Counted from the stretch's first letter, positions 1 through 7,963 are shown. The stretch: DNA of 64,000 nt from CAVSUZ01 sp963791885 (GCA_963791885.1 CAWBUL010000006.1:496001-560000), one strand, 5' to 3'. A program made the numbers and translations. The notes: generated from the letters alone by a model not told the origin.

Positions 1-1
1 G

Positions 2-1435
2 CACATCACCGGCCATGACCGATCCCAGCTTCTGCTGTTGCCCGAATCCCTGGACGACTATGTCGGCCCCGACAACCCGGTGCGCTTCATCGAGGCTTTT
101 GTGGACGGGCTCGATCTTGCGGGCGCGGGCTTCGCGCGCGTCGAACCGAAGGAGACTGGCCGTCCAAGCTATCTCCCCGGCGATCTGCTCAAGCTCTATA
201 TCTACGGTTATCTGAACCGCATCCGCTCAAGCCGTCGGCTGGAAGCCGAGACCCACCGCAATGTCGAGGTGATCTGGCTGCTGCGCCATCTCAAGCCGGA
301 CTTTAAGACCGTCGCCGACTTCCGCCGCGACAACCGCACGGCGTTCCGCCCAGTGTTCCGCCAGTTCGTGTTGCTGTGCAAGCAACTGGACCTGTTCGGC
401 CGCGAGCTGCTGGCGGTGGATGGCACACGGATCAAGGCAGTCAACAACAAGGACCGCAATTTCACCCGTGCCTCGCTGACCGAGTTCATCAAGCTGGCGG
501 ATGAGAAGCTCGACGATTACCTTCAGCGCCTCGACCGGAGCGATGCTGCCGAGCGGGGGACAAGAGGCGCACGGGTCGAGAACCTGGCGGAGAAGATCGC
601 TGCGGTTCGTCAGCGGCGCGAGCGCTGCAAGGCGATGCTGGCAGAGCTGGACCGGACTGGGGAGAACCAGATCTCGCTGACCGATCCCGACAGCCGTGCA
701 ATGGCAGCGCACACGCACGTTGCCGTTGGCTACAACGTGCAGATCGCGGTCGATATCAAGCATAAGCTGATCGTCGAGCAGCAGGTCACCAACCAGGTGG
801 TCGATATGGGCCTGCTGACGGGGACCGCCGAACCGGCGAAGGAGATCCTCGGCGTCGAGACGATCGACGTCGTCGCCGACAAAGGTTATTTCAAGATCGA
901 GGATATCGAGGCCTGCGAAAAGGCGGGCATGGTGCCCTATGTGCCGCGACCGCAGCGCGGTCCTTCGGTCAGGGAAGGTCTGTTCCGCAAGGACGAGTTC
1001 ACGTATGAGGCGGAGACGGACAGCATGATCTGTCCCGCCGGGCAACGCCTTCACCCCTATTCATCATCGATGCTTCGCGGGCTGAAGAAGATCAATTATG
1101 CCAACCGTGCTGCCTGCCCCGATTGTGTCTTGCGGCCGCGATGCACGGGCAATCGGTTTCGCTCGGTATCACGACTGGAGAATGAGGCGGTGTTGGACCG
1201 AATGGCGGCTCGGCTGGCGCGGCGTCCAGGCGTTCTTGACCGACGCCGCGAGTTGGTCGAGCACCCGTTCGGCACGATCAAACAGTGGATGTATCAGGGT
1301 GCATTTCTGATGCGGCGTCTGGAGAAGGTTCGAGCTGAGTTCAGCTTGACCGCGCTTGCCTACAACATCAGGCGGGTGCTCAATCTTGTCCCGTTCGATG
1401 CGTTGATGTCGGTGGTGAAGGTCGTGCCGGATTGA
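2..1435 (+). CDS. IS1182-family transposase, 5' end outside window
   Basis: DDE transposase that would cut and paste its own insertion sequence. The reading frame is open from base 2 and already encodes family sequence (GHDRSQLLLLPESLDDY), so the true start lies upstream of the window and internal start codons near base 38 should not be used. The DUF772-type N-terminal part (about residues 1-90 as seen), a DDE first Asp in LLAVDGTRIKA, the later VVADKGY motif and the C-terminal EHPFGTIKQW motif carrying the last acidic residue are all present. A Cys-rich insert (CPDC, RPRC) near the C terminus fits the IS1182 group. The visible 477 codons are close to full length, with no stop or frameshift, so it may be functional if the missing start is intact. 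Family assignment is from recognised motifs; the right inverted repeat could not be identified. Confidence 0.88.
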   Translation, partial: HITGHDRSQLLLLPESLDDYVGPDNPVRFIEAFVDGLDLAGAGFARVEPKETGRPSYLPGDLLKLYIYGYLNRIRSSRRLEAETHRNVEVIWLLRHLKPDFKTVADFRRDNRTAFRPVFRQFVLLCKQLDLFGRELLAVDGTRIKAVNNKDRNFTRASLTEFIKLADEKLDDYLQRLDRSDAAERGTRGARVENLAEKIAAVRQRRERCKAMLAELDRTGENQISLTDPDSRAMAAHTHVAVGYNVQIAVDIKHKLIVEQQVTNQVVDMGLLTGTAEPAKEILGVETIDVVADKGYFKIEDIEACEKAGMVPYVPRPQRGPSVREGLFRKDEFTYEAETDSMICPAGQRLHPYSSSMLRGLKKINYANRAACPDCVLRPRCTGNRFRSVSRLENEAVLDRMAARLARRPGVLDRRRELVEHPFGTIKQWMYQGAFLMRRLEKVRAEFSLTALAYNIRRVLNLVPFDALMSVVKVVPD

Positions 1436-1804
1436 GACGCTCGGGAGGTCCCTTGCGGGACAAATGCAACGAATGGAGCCGCTCCCCGAGAGTCACAGCA
1501 TGATTCCGGAGCAATCTGAAAGATCACACGGTGCCGCTCATCCATCTCGATCGGCCAAATCGGGATCGTCTTCGCCATGCAGCGCGTTTCCACACGGTCT
1601 GCAAGAATTCTGCGCCAGCGGTCGGACGGGTGTGAAATCAATCTGTTGGCCGGTGCAGCAGTCCGCTGCGAATGTCCGAGATGGGTCAACGATGACCGCG
1701 TGCAGCCGCGGCGATGCGCCGGAGCTCCGCATCGATTCGCCGCTTCCGTCACTCGCTTCAATCGCTTGCCGTCGACGCCTAGCCGCCGCAACAAGGCATC
1801 CCTG
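1436..1804. other. No gene recognised; probably contains IS1182 right end
   Basis: The stretch after the IS1182 stop has only short frames that look like shadows. It probably holds the right end of the IS and a junction with the next module, but without the left end an inverted repeat cannot be matched. A weak Arg/Lys-rich 41-codon frame at 1805-1930 (begins MPTRIVTARPPKR) resembles small basic proteins of mobile elements but is too poor in evidence to call. Confidence 0.4.
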
Positions 1805-1868
1805 ATGCCGACACGAATCGTCACCGCCCGCCCACCGAAGCGGACCAGGAAGCCGACGAAGACCGCGC

Positions 1869-1997
1869 ATGATCGTCGGCAAGCGGGCGCCCGAGCCCGA
1901 AACGCCGGAGGCCCATCAAGCACGCGGTGACGCGGCAGACCGGCTGTGGCGGGAGATGGTCGCCAGCCTGAGCCGAAAAAAACCCTCGCCCTTTTGA
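1869..1997 (+). CDS. Small 42-residue hypothetical protein
   Basis: Short frame starting ATG at 1869 and ending TGA at 1995-1997. It encodes an acidic/amphipathic peptide with GDAADRLWREMVASL in the middle; a similar GDAADALWRE-type motif recurs in small uncharacterised proteins of alphaproteobacterial plasmids and integrative elements (recalled, not checked). No function is known. There is no strong ribosome-binding site and the stop overlaps the hairpin at 1983-2007, so it could also be a chance frame. Confidence 0.35.
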   Translation: MIVGKRAPEPETPEAHQARGDAADRLWREMVASLSRKKPSPF

Positions 1998-2007
1998 GGG
2001 GCGAGGG
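1976..2007 (-). terminator. Intrinsic terminator for the minus-strand gene at 2141-2470
   Basis: A perfect 9-bp stem (1983-1991 pairing with 1999-2007, CCCTCGCCC/GGGCGAGGG) is followed, in minus-strand reading, by seven Ts (the As at 1976-1982). This is the layout of a rho-independent terminator for transcripts arriving from the right. A weaker GAAAGTTTT tract on the other side could make it partly bidirectional. Confidence 0.65.
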
Positions 2008-2140
2008 GAAAGTTTTAATGGACGGGGCGGAAACGGGAGGAACAATTCCCGTCCAAGAATCGATCTCTTACCTTGGGCATGGGCCTCGCGGTTGGTGCAT
2101 TCATTCATACTCATCATCGACGCGGTGCAGGTTGTTGACG

Positions 2141-2470
2141 CTAATCTTTTCGCTGGCCGTCCGCCTGGGGCAGCCGGACCAAGTCAGGCGAATAGATGTT
2201 GCAGCGATGCTGAATCGCGTACGCTTCCCGCTGCGGGCACTCGCCAGCCAGACTGGACAGAACCGTAGGCATCCCCGCGTCCGGACCGTGCTCCGCTAAG
2301 AGCCGGGCGGTGCTGACGCGGCCGTAGCGGGCGCAGCGGTGGCATCGAACCTCGATCATCGGCAGATGCGCGGCGACGTGGCCGAGCGGGACGGACGTTC
2401 GGATCGGCGCGGAAGGTGTCGTCACGAGTTCGACAGATTCGGCTGTGGTTGCACGCAACGCAACCGTCAT
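2141..2470 (-). CDS. Small Cys-rich conserved hypothetical protein
   Basis: Predicted 109-residue protein. The recognisable core begins around residue 38 with PMIEVRCHRCARYGR, a CxxC pair, followed by a LLAEHGPDAGMPTVL segment and further single cysteines (GECPQ, HRCNIY). This pattern matches a family of short zinc-ribbon-like proteins on alphaproteobacterial plasmids with no known function; the match is from memory. The ATG at 2470 gives a 37-residue less conserved leader; an in-frame ATG at MIEVRC is an alternative start. It is followed by a terminator at 1976-2007, supporting a real monocistronic transcript. Metal binding is inference from the cysteines. Confidence 0.55.
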   Translation of the reverse strand: MTVALRATTAESVELVTTPSAPIRTSVPLGHVAAHLPMIEVRCHRCARYGRVSTARLLAEHGPDAGMPTVLSSLAGECPQREAYAIQHRCNIYSPDLVRLPQADGQRKD

Positions 2471-2686
2471 GCGGCTCTGCCGGTATCGCGACGGGTCCTG
2501 TCCCGCCGGATGCCAGGACGCGGGGAGAAAAGGCCCGCTTTCTCTCCAGCGTCAGGCCGCGAAAAATGCTTAAGTCTTAAATCGCACGCATGGCGAAACG
2601 ACGGGCGCGGCGGCCCTGTGAGCGTTGCGCGGTTGCGCGCTGGAAGCGACAAAAGCACCCGCACAGGCAAAGCGGAGGATTGCCGA

Positions 2687-3448
2687 ATGGTCGAGGACGA
2701 AGGCGGTGCATTGCTTCGAGCGCTGACCGTGTTGGTCCCGTTCCATGCCGACCGAGCAGCGCCCGCGCTGCGGCGAGCCCTGACAGAGATCCTCACACCC
2801 CCGGACATGACAACGCCGCCGACGCGGATTGCTATCGACGGCGCTGCTGCTGCTCTGGATTCAACCGATGTTCGTTTGCCGGAGGCTGCACCACCTTCGC
2901 TTGCCGGGCGCACAGCGCGTCCGGCTTCTGCAACCGAACCTGCGCCGCGGAAGCGAGCACCGTCAAAGGGATCGAACTCGAGCGAGGTCCTCGCATGGCT
3001 GGACCTGCGCGAGCGGGTGAAGGCCGAGCAGGCCCGGCGCGGACTCGACCGTGCGGGGCTGGCAACCGTGCTGGGGCTGTCGGCGACGACCGTGCACAAG
3101 GCGCTGAGCCACCGAACCCCGCCCAGCGTCCCGATCGCGACCAAGCTCCGGGCCTTCCTGGCGGACCTCCCCGATACGGCCCCAGGGAGGCCCCAGGAGG
3201 CCGCCCAGGCGCTGCCCGGTCCTGAGGACGGGACCGACCCGGAAACACCGCCAGCGGCCTCCCTCGGCGGCTGCGAGGCCCCTGCCCCTGACCTCCACCA
3301 GCTTGGCCGGTCAGATCGGCGTCGCGCCGAACGAACTGGACGACGCGTTGCGCGGCCGGCCTGTGCCGCCTCAGGCGACGGCGCGGCTGGAGGCGTGGGC
3401 GGCGGCGGGGTAGCGCCCGCTAACTTGCTTTGCGAGTTACCACGCTAG
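2687..3448 (+). CDS. HTH-domain protein upstream of parA
   Basis: Predicted 253-residue protein. The start ATG at 2687 was chosen because GGAGG lies at 2674-2678 with good spacing; the frame is open further upstream to 2339 but that part has no site and reads as non-coding. The middle (about residues 104-170) holds an XRE/Cro-like helix-turn-helix: RERVKAEQARRGLDRAGLA, then VLGLSATTVHKAL. The N-terminal 100 residues are Ala/Pro-rich and the tail after residue 180 is low-complexity. Position immediately before parA suggests a partition or copy-control DNA-binding role, but this is inference. The stop falls inside the palindrome at 3441-3452. Confidence 0.55.
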   Translation: MVEDEGGALLRALTVLVPFHADRAAPALRRALTEILTPPDMTTPPTRIAIDGAAAALDSTDVRLPEAAPPSLAGRTARPASATEPAPRKRAPSKGSNSSEVLAWLDLRERVKAEQARRGLDRAGLATVLGLSATTVHKALSHRTPPSVPIATKLRAFLADLPDTAPGRPQEAAQALPGPEDGTDPETPPAASLGGCEAPAPDLHQLGRSDRRRAERTGRRVARPACAASGDGAAGGVGGGGVAPANLLCELPR

Positions 3449-3452
3449 CGTG
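3441..3452. promoter_or_regulatory. Palindrome before parA, candidate operator or parS
   Basis: CACGCTAGCGTG is a perfect 12-bp palindrome sitting 14 bp before the parA start. It is flanked by related TTACC/CTACCAAG words (3434-3463), and a similar GTTACCAAG occurs after parA near 4083. ParA autoregulation or a centromere-like site would fit, but no binding data can be inferred from sequence alone. Confidence 0.4.
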
Positions 3453-3465
3453 CTACCAAGTTGCC

Positions 3466-4119
3466 GTGCGAACAATCGCGATTGTGAGCCGCAAGGGCGG
3501 CGCGGGGAAAACCACCCTGGCAACGCATCTGGCCGTCGCGGCCGAAGCCGCTGGCCTGCGCGTGGCCTTGTTCGATCTTGACCCGCAGGCGAGCGCGGCC
3601 CTCTGGGCCGATCATCGCGGCAGCGCCTTCCCCGCCGTGCTCCCCGCGCAGGCCCCACGACTGACCGGGCTGTTGGCTCAGGCGCAGGCCGGGGGGGCTG
3701 ACCTCGTGCTGATCGACACGCCGCCGGAAGCCGATGGCATCGCGAGCGCCGCCGCAGCCGCAGCCGATCTGACCTTGATCCCCTGCCGTCCGTCCGCGCT
3801 CGACCTGGATGCGGTCGCGGCGAGCGTCAGGATCGCAGCGGCGACCGGACGCCCCTTCGCGGTCGCGATCAACGCCGCGCCCGTTATCGGGGTCGAGGTT
3901 GCGGAAACACGCGCGGCGCTCGATGGCGCTGCCGTAGCGGTCGCGCCCGTCGTGCTGCATCAGCGCAAGGCGTTCAGCAGCCGCATGCAGGAAGGGCGGA
4001 CAGCGAGCGAACACGAGCCGGACGGGAAGGCGGCGGCCGAGATCACGGCCCTATTCCAGTGGCCTTGTGAGCAAGTTCACTTGTTACCAAGCGAGCAATC
4101 TAACCCTGTAGAAAGGTGA
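3466..4119 (+). CDS. parA: ParA-family partition ATPase
   Basis: Predicted 217-residue ParA/MinD-type ATPase that would move plasmid copies apart on the nucleoid with a DNA-binding partner. The deviant Walker A motif KGGAGKTT is at residues 10-17, the switch I-like DLDPQASAALWAD follows near residue 39, and the Walker B-like LVLIDTPPE near residue 80. Length matches the short plasmid ParA (Ib-like) class without an N-terminal HTH. GTG at 3466 was chosen because the family begins directly with the MRTIAIVSRKGG strand; a GTG-less upstream extension to 3430 would overlap the previous gene. It heads a compact operon with the small proteins that follow. Confidence 0.9.
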   Translation: MRTIAIVSRKGGAGKTTLATHLAVAAEAAGLRVALFDLDPQASAALWADHRGSAFPAVLPAQAPRLTGLLAQAQAGGADLVLIDTPPEADGIASAAAAAADLTLIPCRPSALDLDAVAASVRIAAATGRPFAVAINAAPVIGVEVAETRAALDGAAVAVAPVVLHQRKAFSSRMQEGRTASEHEPDGKAAAEITALFQWPCEQVHLLPSEQSNPVER

Positions 4120-4125
4120 CATCCC

Positions 4126-4362
4126 ATGTCCGCAGCGCGGAAACCTTTGACGTTCGACGTGGGGCGCGCCCCGCCGGCACCCACACCAGCCCCCGCAACC
4201 CAGCCGCGCCAGCAAGTCGGCGCCCGCGTGACGGCTGCCGTGTATCGCCAGCTCAAGGCGAAGGCGGCGTTGCAGGGCGTGGCGGTCGGCTCACTGGTTG
4301 AACAGGCGATCACAGAATTTCTGGCGCGTAATTCCAGACAGTCGAGCGAGGACGCCGCGTAA
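4126..4362 (+). CDS. Small ParB-like/RHH partner of ParA
   Basis: Predicted 78-residue protein starting 6 bp after parA with a clear site (AAAGGTGAC) before the ATG. The N-terminal third is Pro/Ala-rich and probably disordered; the C-terminal half (QQVGARVTAAVYRQLKAKA, then GVAVGSLVEQAITEFL) fits a ribbon-helix-helix or short helical DNA-binding fold. Small basic proteins in this position next to ParA usually serve as the centromere-binding partner. Assignment rests on position and size more than on a firm family match. Confidence 0.65.
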   Translation: MSAARKPLTFDVGRAPPAPTPAPATQPRQQVGARVTAAVYRQLKAKAALQGVAVGSLVEQAITEFLARNSRQSSEDAA

Positions 4363-4742
4363 TGTCCCTGCAGACGGTGAACCTCGACAAGCTGCTGGAG
4401 GCCGAGGCGGCGGCCGATGCGGCGCTGGAGGCGGCCACCCTGGCAGCGCAGAAGATCGCCGAAGCAAAGGGAGCGATGCCCGAGCAGACGCCGGACCTCG
4501 ACAAATTGGCCGAAGCCCAGGAAGCCGCCGACACGGCGCTGGATGCGGCGACGCTCGCGGCGGAAAAGATCGCCGTGGCGCTGCTGGTCACCGAGCCGGA
4601 GAAGCCCCGGACGGTGCCGCTGACCTTTCGTGCGACGTTTGACATGCACGAGCAGTTACAAAAGCTCGCCGCCGACACCTCCGAGCCGATCCAGAAGATC
4701 CTCGTGGATGCGGTGTCGCGATATCTGGATGCGGCCACATGA
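4362..4742 (+). CDS. Coiled-coil protein with C-terminal RHH-like domain
   Basis: Predicted 126-residue protein overlapping the previous stop by one base (TAATG). The first 75 residues contain two imperfect repeats (NLDKLLEAEAAADAALEAAT and DLDKLAEAQEAADTALDAAT, each followed by LAA.KIA), predicted as a strongly helical coiled coil. The last 45 residues (TVPLTFRATFDMHEQLQKLA, then DTSEPIQKILVDAVSRYL) resemble a ribbon-helix-helix domain like that of the preceding gene. The internal duplication is visible directly; a partition-related DNA-binding or adaptor role is inference. Confidence 0.6.
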   Translation: MSLQTVNLDKLLEAEAAADAALEAATLAAQKIAEAKGAMPEQTPDLDKLAEAQEAADTALDAATLAAEKIAVALLVTEPEKPRTVPLTFRATFDMHEQLQKLAADTSEPIQKILVDAVSRYLDAAT

Positions 4743-5074
4743 GCGACCGGCTGTCGCTGGCCCATGCCTTCGAGGATGCTGGTATCCCACGCGATAAGGC
4801 GGAGCAGGTTGCGACAGCCGTGCTCAACGCGATCCGCGACAACGTGGCGACCAAGGCCGACATCGGTCTGGTGCGGACCGATATTGCGGTCTTTTACGGC
4901 AGGATCGCCAACGTTGAAGGCAGCCTGAGCGCCAAGATCGACCACGTGGAAGGCAGCCTGAACGCCAAGATCGACCGGATCGCGGATCGCCTGCTGCTCC
5001 GCCTGGGCGGGGTGATCGTCGTGGTGGCGGGGGCCTTGTTCGCGGCGCTGCGTCACTGGCCGCCGCACCCATGA
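4739..5074 (+). CDS. Coiled-coil protein with C-terminal membrane anchor
   Basis: Predicted 111-residue protein whose ATG overlaps the preceding stop (ATGA at 4739). The N-terminal half is helical (LAHAFEDAGIPRDKAEQVAT), the middle has two tandem units (VEGSLSAKIDH and VEGSLNAKIDR), and residues about 85-105 form one transmembrane helix (LLLRLGGVIVVVAGALFAAL). This architecture matches DUF1640/CCDC90-like proteins found in phage and plasmid modules; function is unknown. Translational coupling suggests co-expression with parA. Confidence 0.6.
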   Translation: MSDRLSLAHAFEDAGIPRDKAEQVATAVLNAIRDNVATKADIGLVRTDIAVFYGRIANVEGSLSAKIDHVEGSLNAKIDRIADRLLLRLGGVIVVVAGALFAALRHWPPHP

Positions 5075-5220
5075 CGGCCCCGTTCGCGGACCTCCCCGCC
5101 CGCATCGGTGCGGCCGAGTTCGGCACCCTGGGCGCGATGGTGACGGTGCGCTGCCCGCGCGATCTGGACCCGCTGGTGCGCAAGGCCGGCATGGACCTGG
5201 ATGACGGGGAGCGCAGGTGA
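5071..5220 (+). CDS. 49-residue protein, probably internally deleted
   Basis: Frame starting at the ATGA overlap with the previous stop (5071) and ending in the GTGA overlap with the Uma2 gene (5217-5220). It encodes MTAPFADLPARIGAAEFG followed by VRCPRDLDPLVRKAGMDLDD. Longer plasmid proteins with a similar start continue between RKAG and MDLD with a WEPGSRRW-type segment (recalled family pattern), so this copy may have lost its middle by recombination between DPLxRxAG-like repeats. Both ends being coupled to neighbours supports real translation. Function unknown. Confidence 0.5.
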   Translation: MTAPFADLPARIGAAEFGTLGAMVTVRCPRDLDPLVRKAGMDLDDGERR

Positions 5221-5804
5221 GCGCGGCGACGCAGACGCCCGGCATGACGGTGGCGGAGTTCCTCGCCTGGAAGCCGCCGGGCTCCGACCGCTGGGAACTG
5301 ATCGACGGCATAACGGTGGCAATGGCACCCTCCTCGCCGCGTCACGGCTCGATCGCGGCGCAGGCCGCCCGCCTGATCGGCAACCATCTCGACCAGCATC
5401 CCGCGTGCCGCGTCGTCATCGAGCCGGGCGTACAGCCACGGGTGCGCGGGGGCATCAACGTACGCATTCCCGATCTCGGCGTGACCTGCTCCCCGATTGC
5501 TCCCGAAGACCGTCTGCTCCGCGCGCCGGTCCTGCTGATCGAAATCCTTTCGCCGTCGAACGTCGATAAGACCTGGGCGAACGTGTGGAGCTACACGACC
5601 GTCCCGAGCGTGCGGGATATCCTGGTGCTGCACACGGCGGTGATGCGGGGCGATCTGCTCGTGCGCCAGCCGGATGACACATGGCCGGCCGATCCTCTGG
5701 TGCTGCGGCTGGGCGGCGATTCCGTGACACTCGCGTCAATCGGCCTGACGACGTCGCTCGCCGGCTTCTACCGCACCGCCGGGCTTAACACGGACGGCGG
5801 CTGA
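5217..5804 (+). CDS. Uma2-family (DUF820) endonuclease-fold protein
   Basis: Predicted 195-residue protein of the Uma2 family, which shares the restriction-endonuclease PD-(D/E)XK fold. Recognisable parts are MTVAEFLAWKPPGSDRWELIDG at the N terminus, the PSSPRHG turn, the VRIPDLGVTCSP strand with the putative catalytic Asp, and APVLLIEILSPSN carrying the E-x-L pair. A final Lys expected after the SPSN segment is present as DKTW. GTG at 5217 is chosen because of the GTGA overlap. Biological role of the family is not established; nuclease activity is inference from fold. Confidence 0.85.
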   Translation: MSAATQTPGMTVAEFLAWKPPGSDRWELIDGITVAMAPSSPRHGSIAAQAARLIGNHLDQHPACRVVIEPGVQPRVRGGINVRIPDLGVTCSPIAPEDRLLRAPVLLIEILSPSNVDKTWANVWSYTTVPSVRDILVLHTAVMRGDLLVRQPDDTWPADPLVLRLGGDSVTLASIGLTTSLAGFYRTAGLNTDGG

Positions 5805-6082
5805 TGCCCTTCCGCTTTCGCCGCACCATTCGCATCGCCCCAGGCATTCGGTTGAACCTGGGTAAGCACGGCGTATCCACCTCGGTCGGTGAGCGTGGCG
5901 CGCACCTCACATTTGGCCACGGCCATACCCGGACCACGGTCGGCCTGCCGGGCACCGGCCTTTCCTACACAGCGATGGCGACGCGCCGGCGACGACGCTC
6001 CCCGCCGCACGTAACGTGGACGCAGCGGGCCATCGGCCTGGCGGTCGTGCTGGCTCTCGCGTGGTGGTTCGGCTGGCTATGA
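5804..6082 (+). CDS. DUF4236 protein with C-terminal membrane helix
   Basis: Predicted 92-residue protein overlapping the Uma2 stop by one base. The N-terminal 55 residues follow the DUF4236 pattern (FRFRRTIRIAPGIRLNLGKH, then GVSTSVG and TVGLPGTGLSYT). Residues about 74-92 form a single membrane helix (AIGLAVVLALAWWFGWL). The family is common beside phage and plasmid genes but has no known function. A basic stretch (ATRRRRRS) precedes the helix, which would favour an N-in topology. Confidence 0.8.
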   Translation: MPFRFRRTIRIAPGIRLNLGKHGVSTSVGERGAHLTFGHGHTRTTVGLPGTGLSYTAMATRRRRRSPPHVTWTQRAIGLAVVLALAWWFGWL

Positions 6083-6879
6083 ACACGCTCGACGAGCCTG
6101 CTGGCGGAAGGACCCGAAACCGCATGAACGACAACCCCATTGCCAGTCGGATTGGTGACAATTGGACGTGTCCCTACTGCGGTCATGCGCAAGTAATCAG
6201 TAAAGAGCGGTGCACTCACCTTCTGCACCCCCTAAATGTCGCGGGCTGGTCAGAAGGGAAAGCTGGTTACTTCGTGCAGGCCATTGTGTGTGCGAATTCG
6301 CAATGCAAAAAGCTCAGCGTCAACTTCGGGATTGTCGAGCTCGTTGAGAATCTTCCACGCGGGGGCGTTGACGTCCCCACGCTCTTTGCCGAATGGCGGC
6401 TTCTCCCGCCCTCGTCCGCCAAACCGCAGCCTGACTACATCCCGAAAGGGTTACGTAACGACTATGAGGAAGCATGCGCTATTCGTGATCTGAGCCCGAA
6501 AGCCTCGGCGACGCTCACTCGGCGCTGCTTGCAAGGGATGATCCGGGACTTCTGCGACATTACAAAAAAAAGGCTGGTCGAGGAGATCAACGAGTTGCGC
6601 CGGCGAGTCTCCGCAGGCCAGGCGCCGGCGGGCGTGCAAGCCGATTCCGTCGAGGCAATCGATCATGTACGCGGCATCGGGAATATCGGGGCTCACATGG
6701 AGGCCGATATCAACGTCATCATCGATGTTGATCCCGATGAGGCGCAGGTGTTGATCGGGCTGGTGGAGTTGCTGTTCGCCGAATGGTACGTAGCGCGGGA
6801 GCAGCGCAAACAAGGCCTGGAGAAGCTGCGGACGATTGCCGCAGAGAAGAAGGAGCAACAAGGGAATACCAGTCCCTAA
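6079..6879 (+). CDS. DUF4145-domain protein
   Basis: Predicted 266-residue protein starting at an ATGA overlap (6079); an internal ATG at 6124 (MNDNPIA) is an alternative. A zinc-ribbon-like N-terminal part carries CPYCGHAQV near residue 38 and CANSQCKK near residue 75. The C-terminal half contains the DUF4145 signature (ALTRRCLQGM-like TLTRRCLQGMIRDFC, then VRGIGNIGAHME). DUF4145 domains often accompany restriction or abortive-infection genes, so a defence link is possible but not shown. It is the last gene of the operon that begins with parA. Confidence 0.75.
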   Translation: MNTLDEPAGGRTRNRMNDNPIASRIGDNWTCPYCGHAQVISKERCTHLLHPLNVAGWSEGKAGYFVQAIVCANSQCKKLSVNFGIVELVENLPRGGVDVPTLFAEWRLLPPSSAKPQPDYIPKGLRNDYEEACAIRDLSPKASATLTRRCLQGMIRDFCDITKKRLVEEINELRRRVSAGQAPAGVQADSVEAIDHVRGIGNIGAHMEADINVIIDVDPDEAQVLIGLVELLFAEWYVAREQRKQGLEKLRTIAAEKKEQQGNTSP

Positions 6880-6944
6880 CGCGAACGCGCGTTGCTGCTC
6901 CGCATCCACTCGATTGCATCGAAGGCGCGTGGCAGGTCAGGCAG

Positions 6945-7135
6945 CTACGTCGTGGATCGGCGCGCCTCCCGTCCGCCCAACTGATCGAGCGCGTCCGCGA
7001 TCTCCCGCAGCCCATCGCGCATAGCGTCGGGATCGTTCTGCACCATGAGGGCGCGCAACCGATCAGCGAGCGCGGTAAGTGTTTCATAGCCGGGATCGCG
7101 CGGGGCAGAGAAACGCTTATGGAACTCCGCTGACC
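6945..7135 (-). pseudogene. 3' remnant of a gene cut by the IS6 element
   Basis: In minus-strand reading the frame from the IS edge to a TAG at 6945-6947 encodes a plausible soluble tail (EFHKRFSAPRDPGYETLTAL, LRALMVQNDPDAMRDGL, EIADALDQLGG). No start codon exists between the IS boundary and this sequence, so the 5' part has been removed or displaced by the insertion. Family not recognised. It converges with the DUF4145 gene. Confidence 0.4.
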
Positions 7136-7963
7136 GGCATTGTCACGGTAACCTGGGTTGGCGCCCGGAGCGAGAGCGGGCGAGACTGGTGGCATGAAGT
7201 CGCCACCTGACCCCCACTACCGCCATCGCTTCCCTGCGGAAATCATCAGCCATGCGGTATGGCTGTATCATGTGTTCAGCCTCAGCCTACGGGACGTTGA
7301 GTTGCTTTTGGCTGAGCGCGGCGTCGTCGTTTCCTACGAGACGGTGCGACGCTGGTGCCAGAAATTTGGCGAGAGCTTTGCTGATCGCCTGCGGCGCCGG
7401 CGTCCCCGGCCAGGCGACAAGTGGCACCTCGACGAGGTATTCATCCGGATCCAGGCCGTTCAGCATTCTGTGGCGTGCCGTGGATCAGGATGGTGTCGTT
7501 CTCGATATTCTGGTCCAGGAGCGGCGTAATGGGAAAGCCGCCGAGCGGTTCTTCAAGCGTTTGCTGAAGGGCCTGCAGTACGTGCCGCGAGTGATCATCA
7601 CCGACAAGCTGAGAAGCTATGGCGTGGCGCAGCGACGTCTGCTGCCCAATGTCGAGCATCGACAAAGCCGCTACCTCAACAATCGCGCTGAGAATTCGCA
7701 TCGACCGACACGCCGACGAGAGCGGCAGATGCAACGCTTCAAGTCCTCCCGTCAGGCGCAGTCTTTCCTATCCGCTCACGCATTCATCCATGGTCACTTC
7801 CATCCGCGCCGACACCTCATGGCAGCCACAGCCTACCGTGCCATCCGCTCGGAGGCATTCAGTGCCTGGATGCAGGAGACGTGTGTCCGGTGGGCCGCAT
7901 GACATTTACAGCATCGACCAATTGGGCTCCGTGTCATCCTTTCAAAGTTAACGTGACAATGCC
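7136..7963 (+). mobile_element. IS6-family element, 828 bp, no target duplication
   Basis: Inverted repeats GGCATTGTCACGGTAACCT (7136-7154) and its partner at 7944-7963 (GGCATTGTCACGTTAACTTT in the inward direction) bound the element. The 8 bases outside the left end (CGCTGACC) and right end (TCGTAGTC) differ, so the usual 8-bp duplication is missing. This indicates that recombination or an adjacent deletion moved one flank after insertion. Confidence 0.85.
7194..7902 (+). pseudogene. IS6-family transposase with a frameshift
   Basis: The ATG at 7194 opens a frame beginning MKSPPDPHYRHRFPAEIISH and running through the HTH segment (SLRDVELLLAERG) and the first catalytic region DKWHLDEVFIRI. 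Near 7460-7470 the frame shifts: the downstream family sequence (LWRAVDQDGVVLDILVQERR, later ITDKLRSYG and RYLNNRAENSH) continues one frame over to a stop at 7902. A single missing base in the GTTCAGCATTCTGTGG area would explain it. All three acidic regions are therefore split over two frames and the enzyme is probably inactive. Confidence 0.85.

Noticed and set aside
227..1054. 275-codon open frame opposite the IS1182 transposase
   Set aside because: Antisense shadow of a conserved transposase in GC-rich DNA; no site, no family motif.
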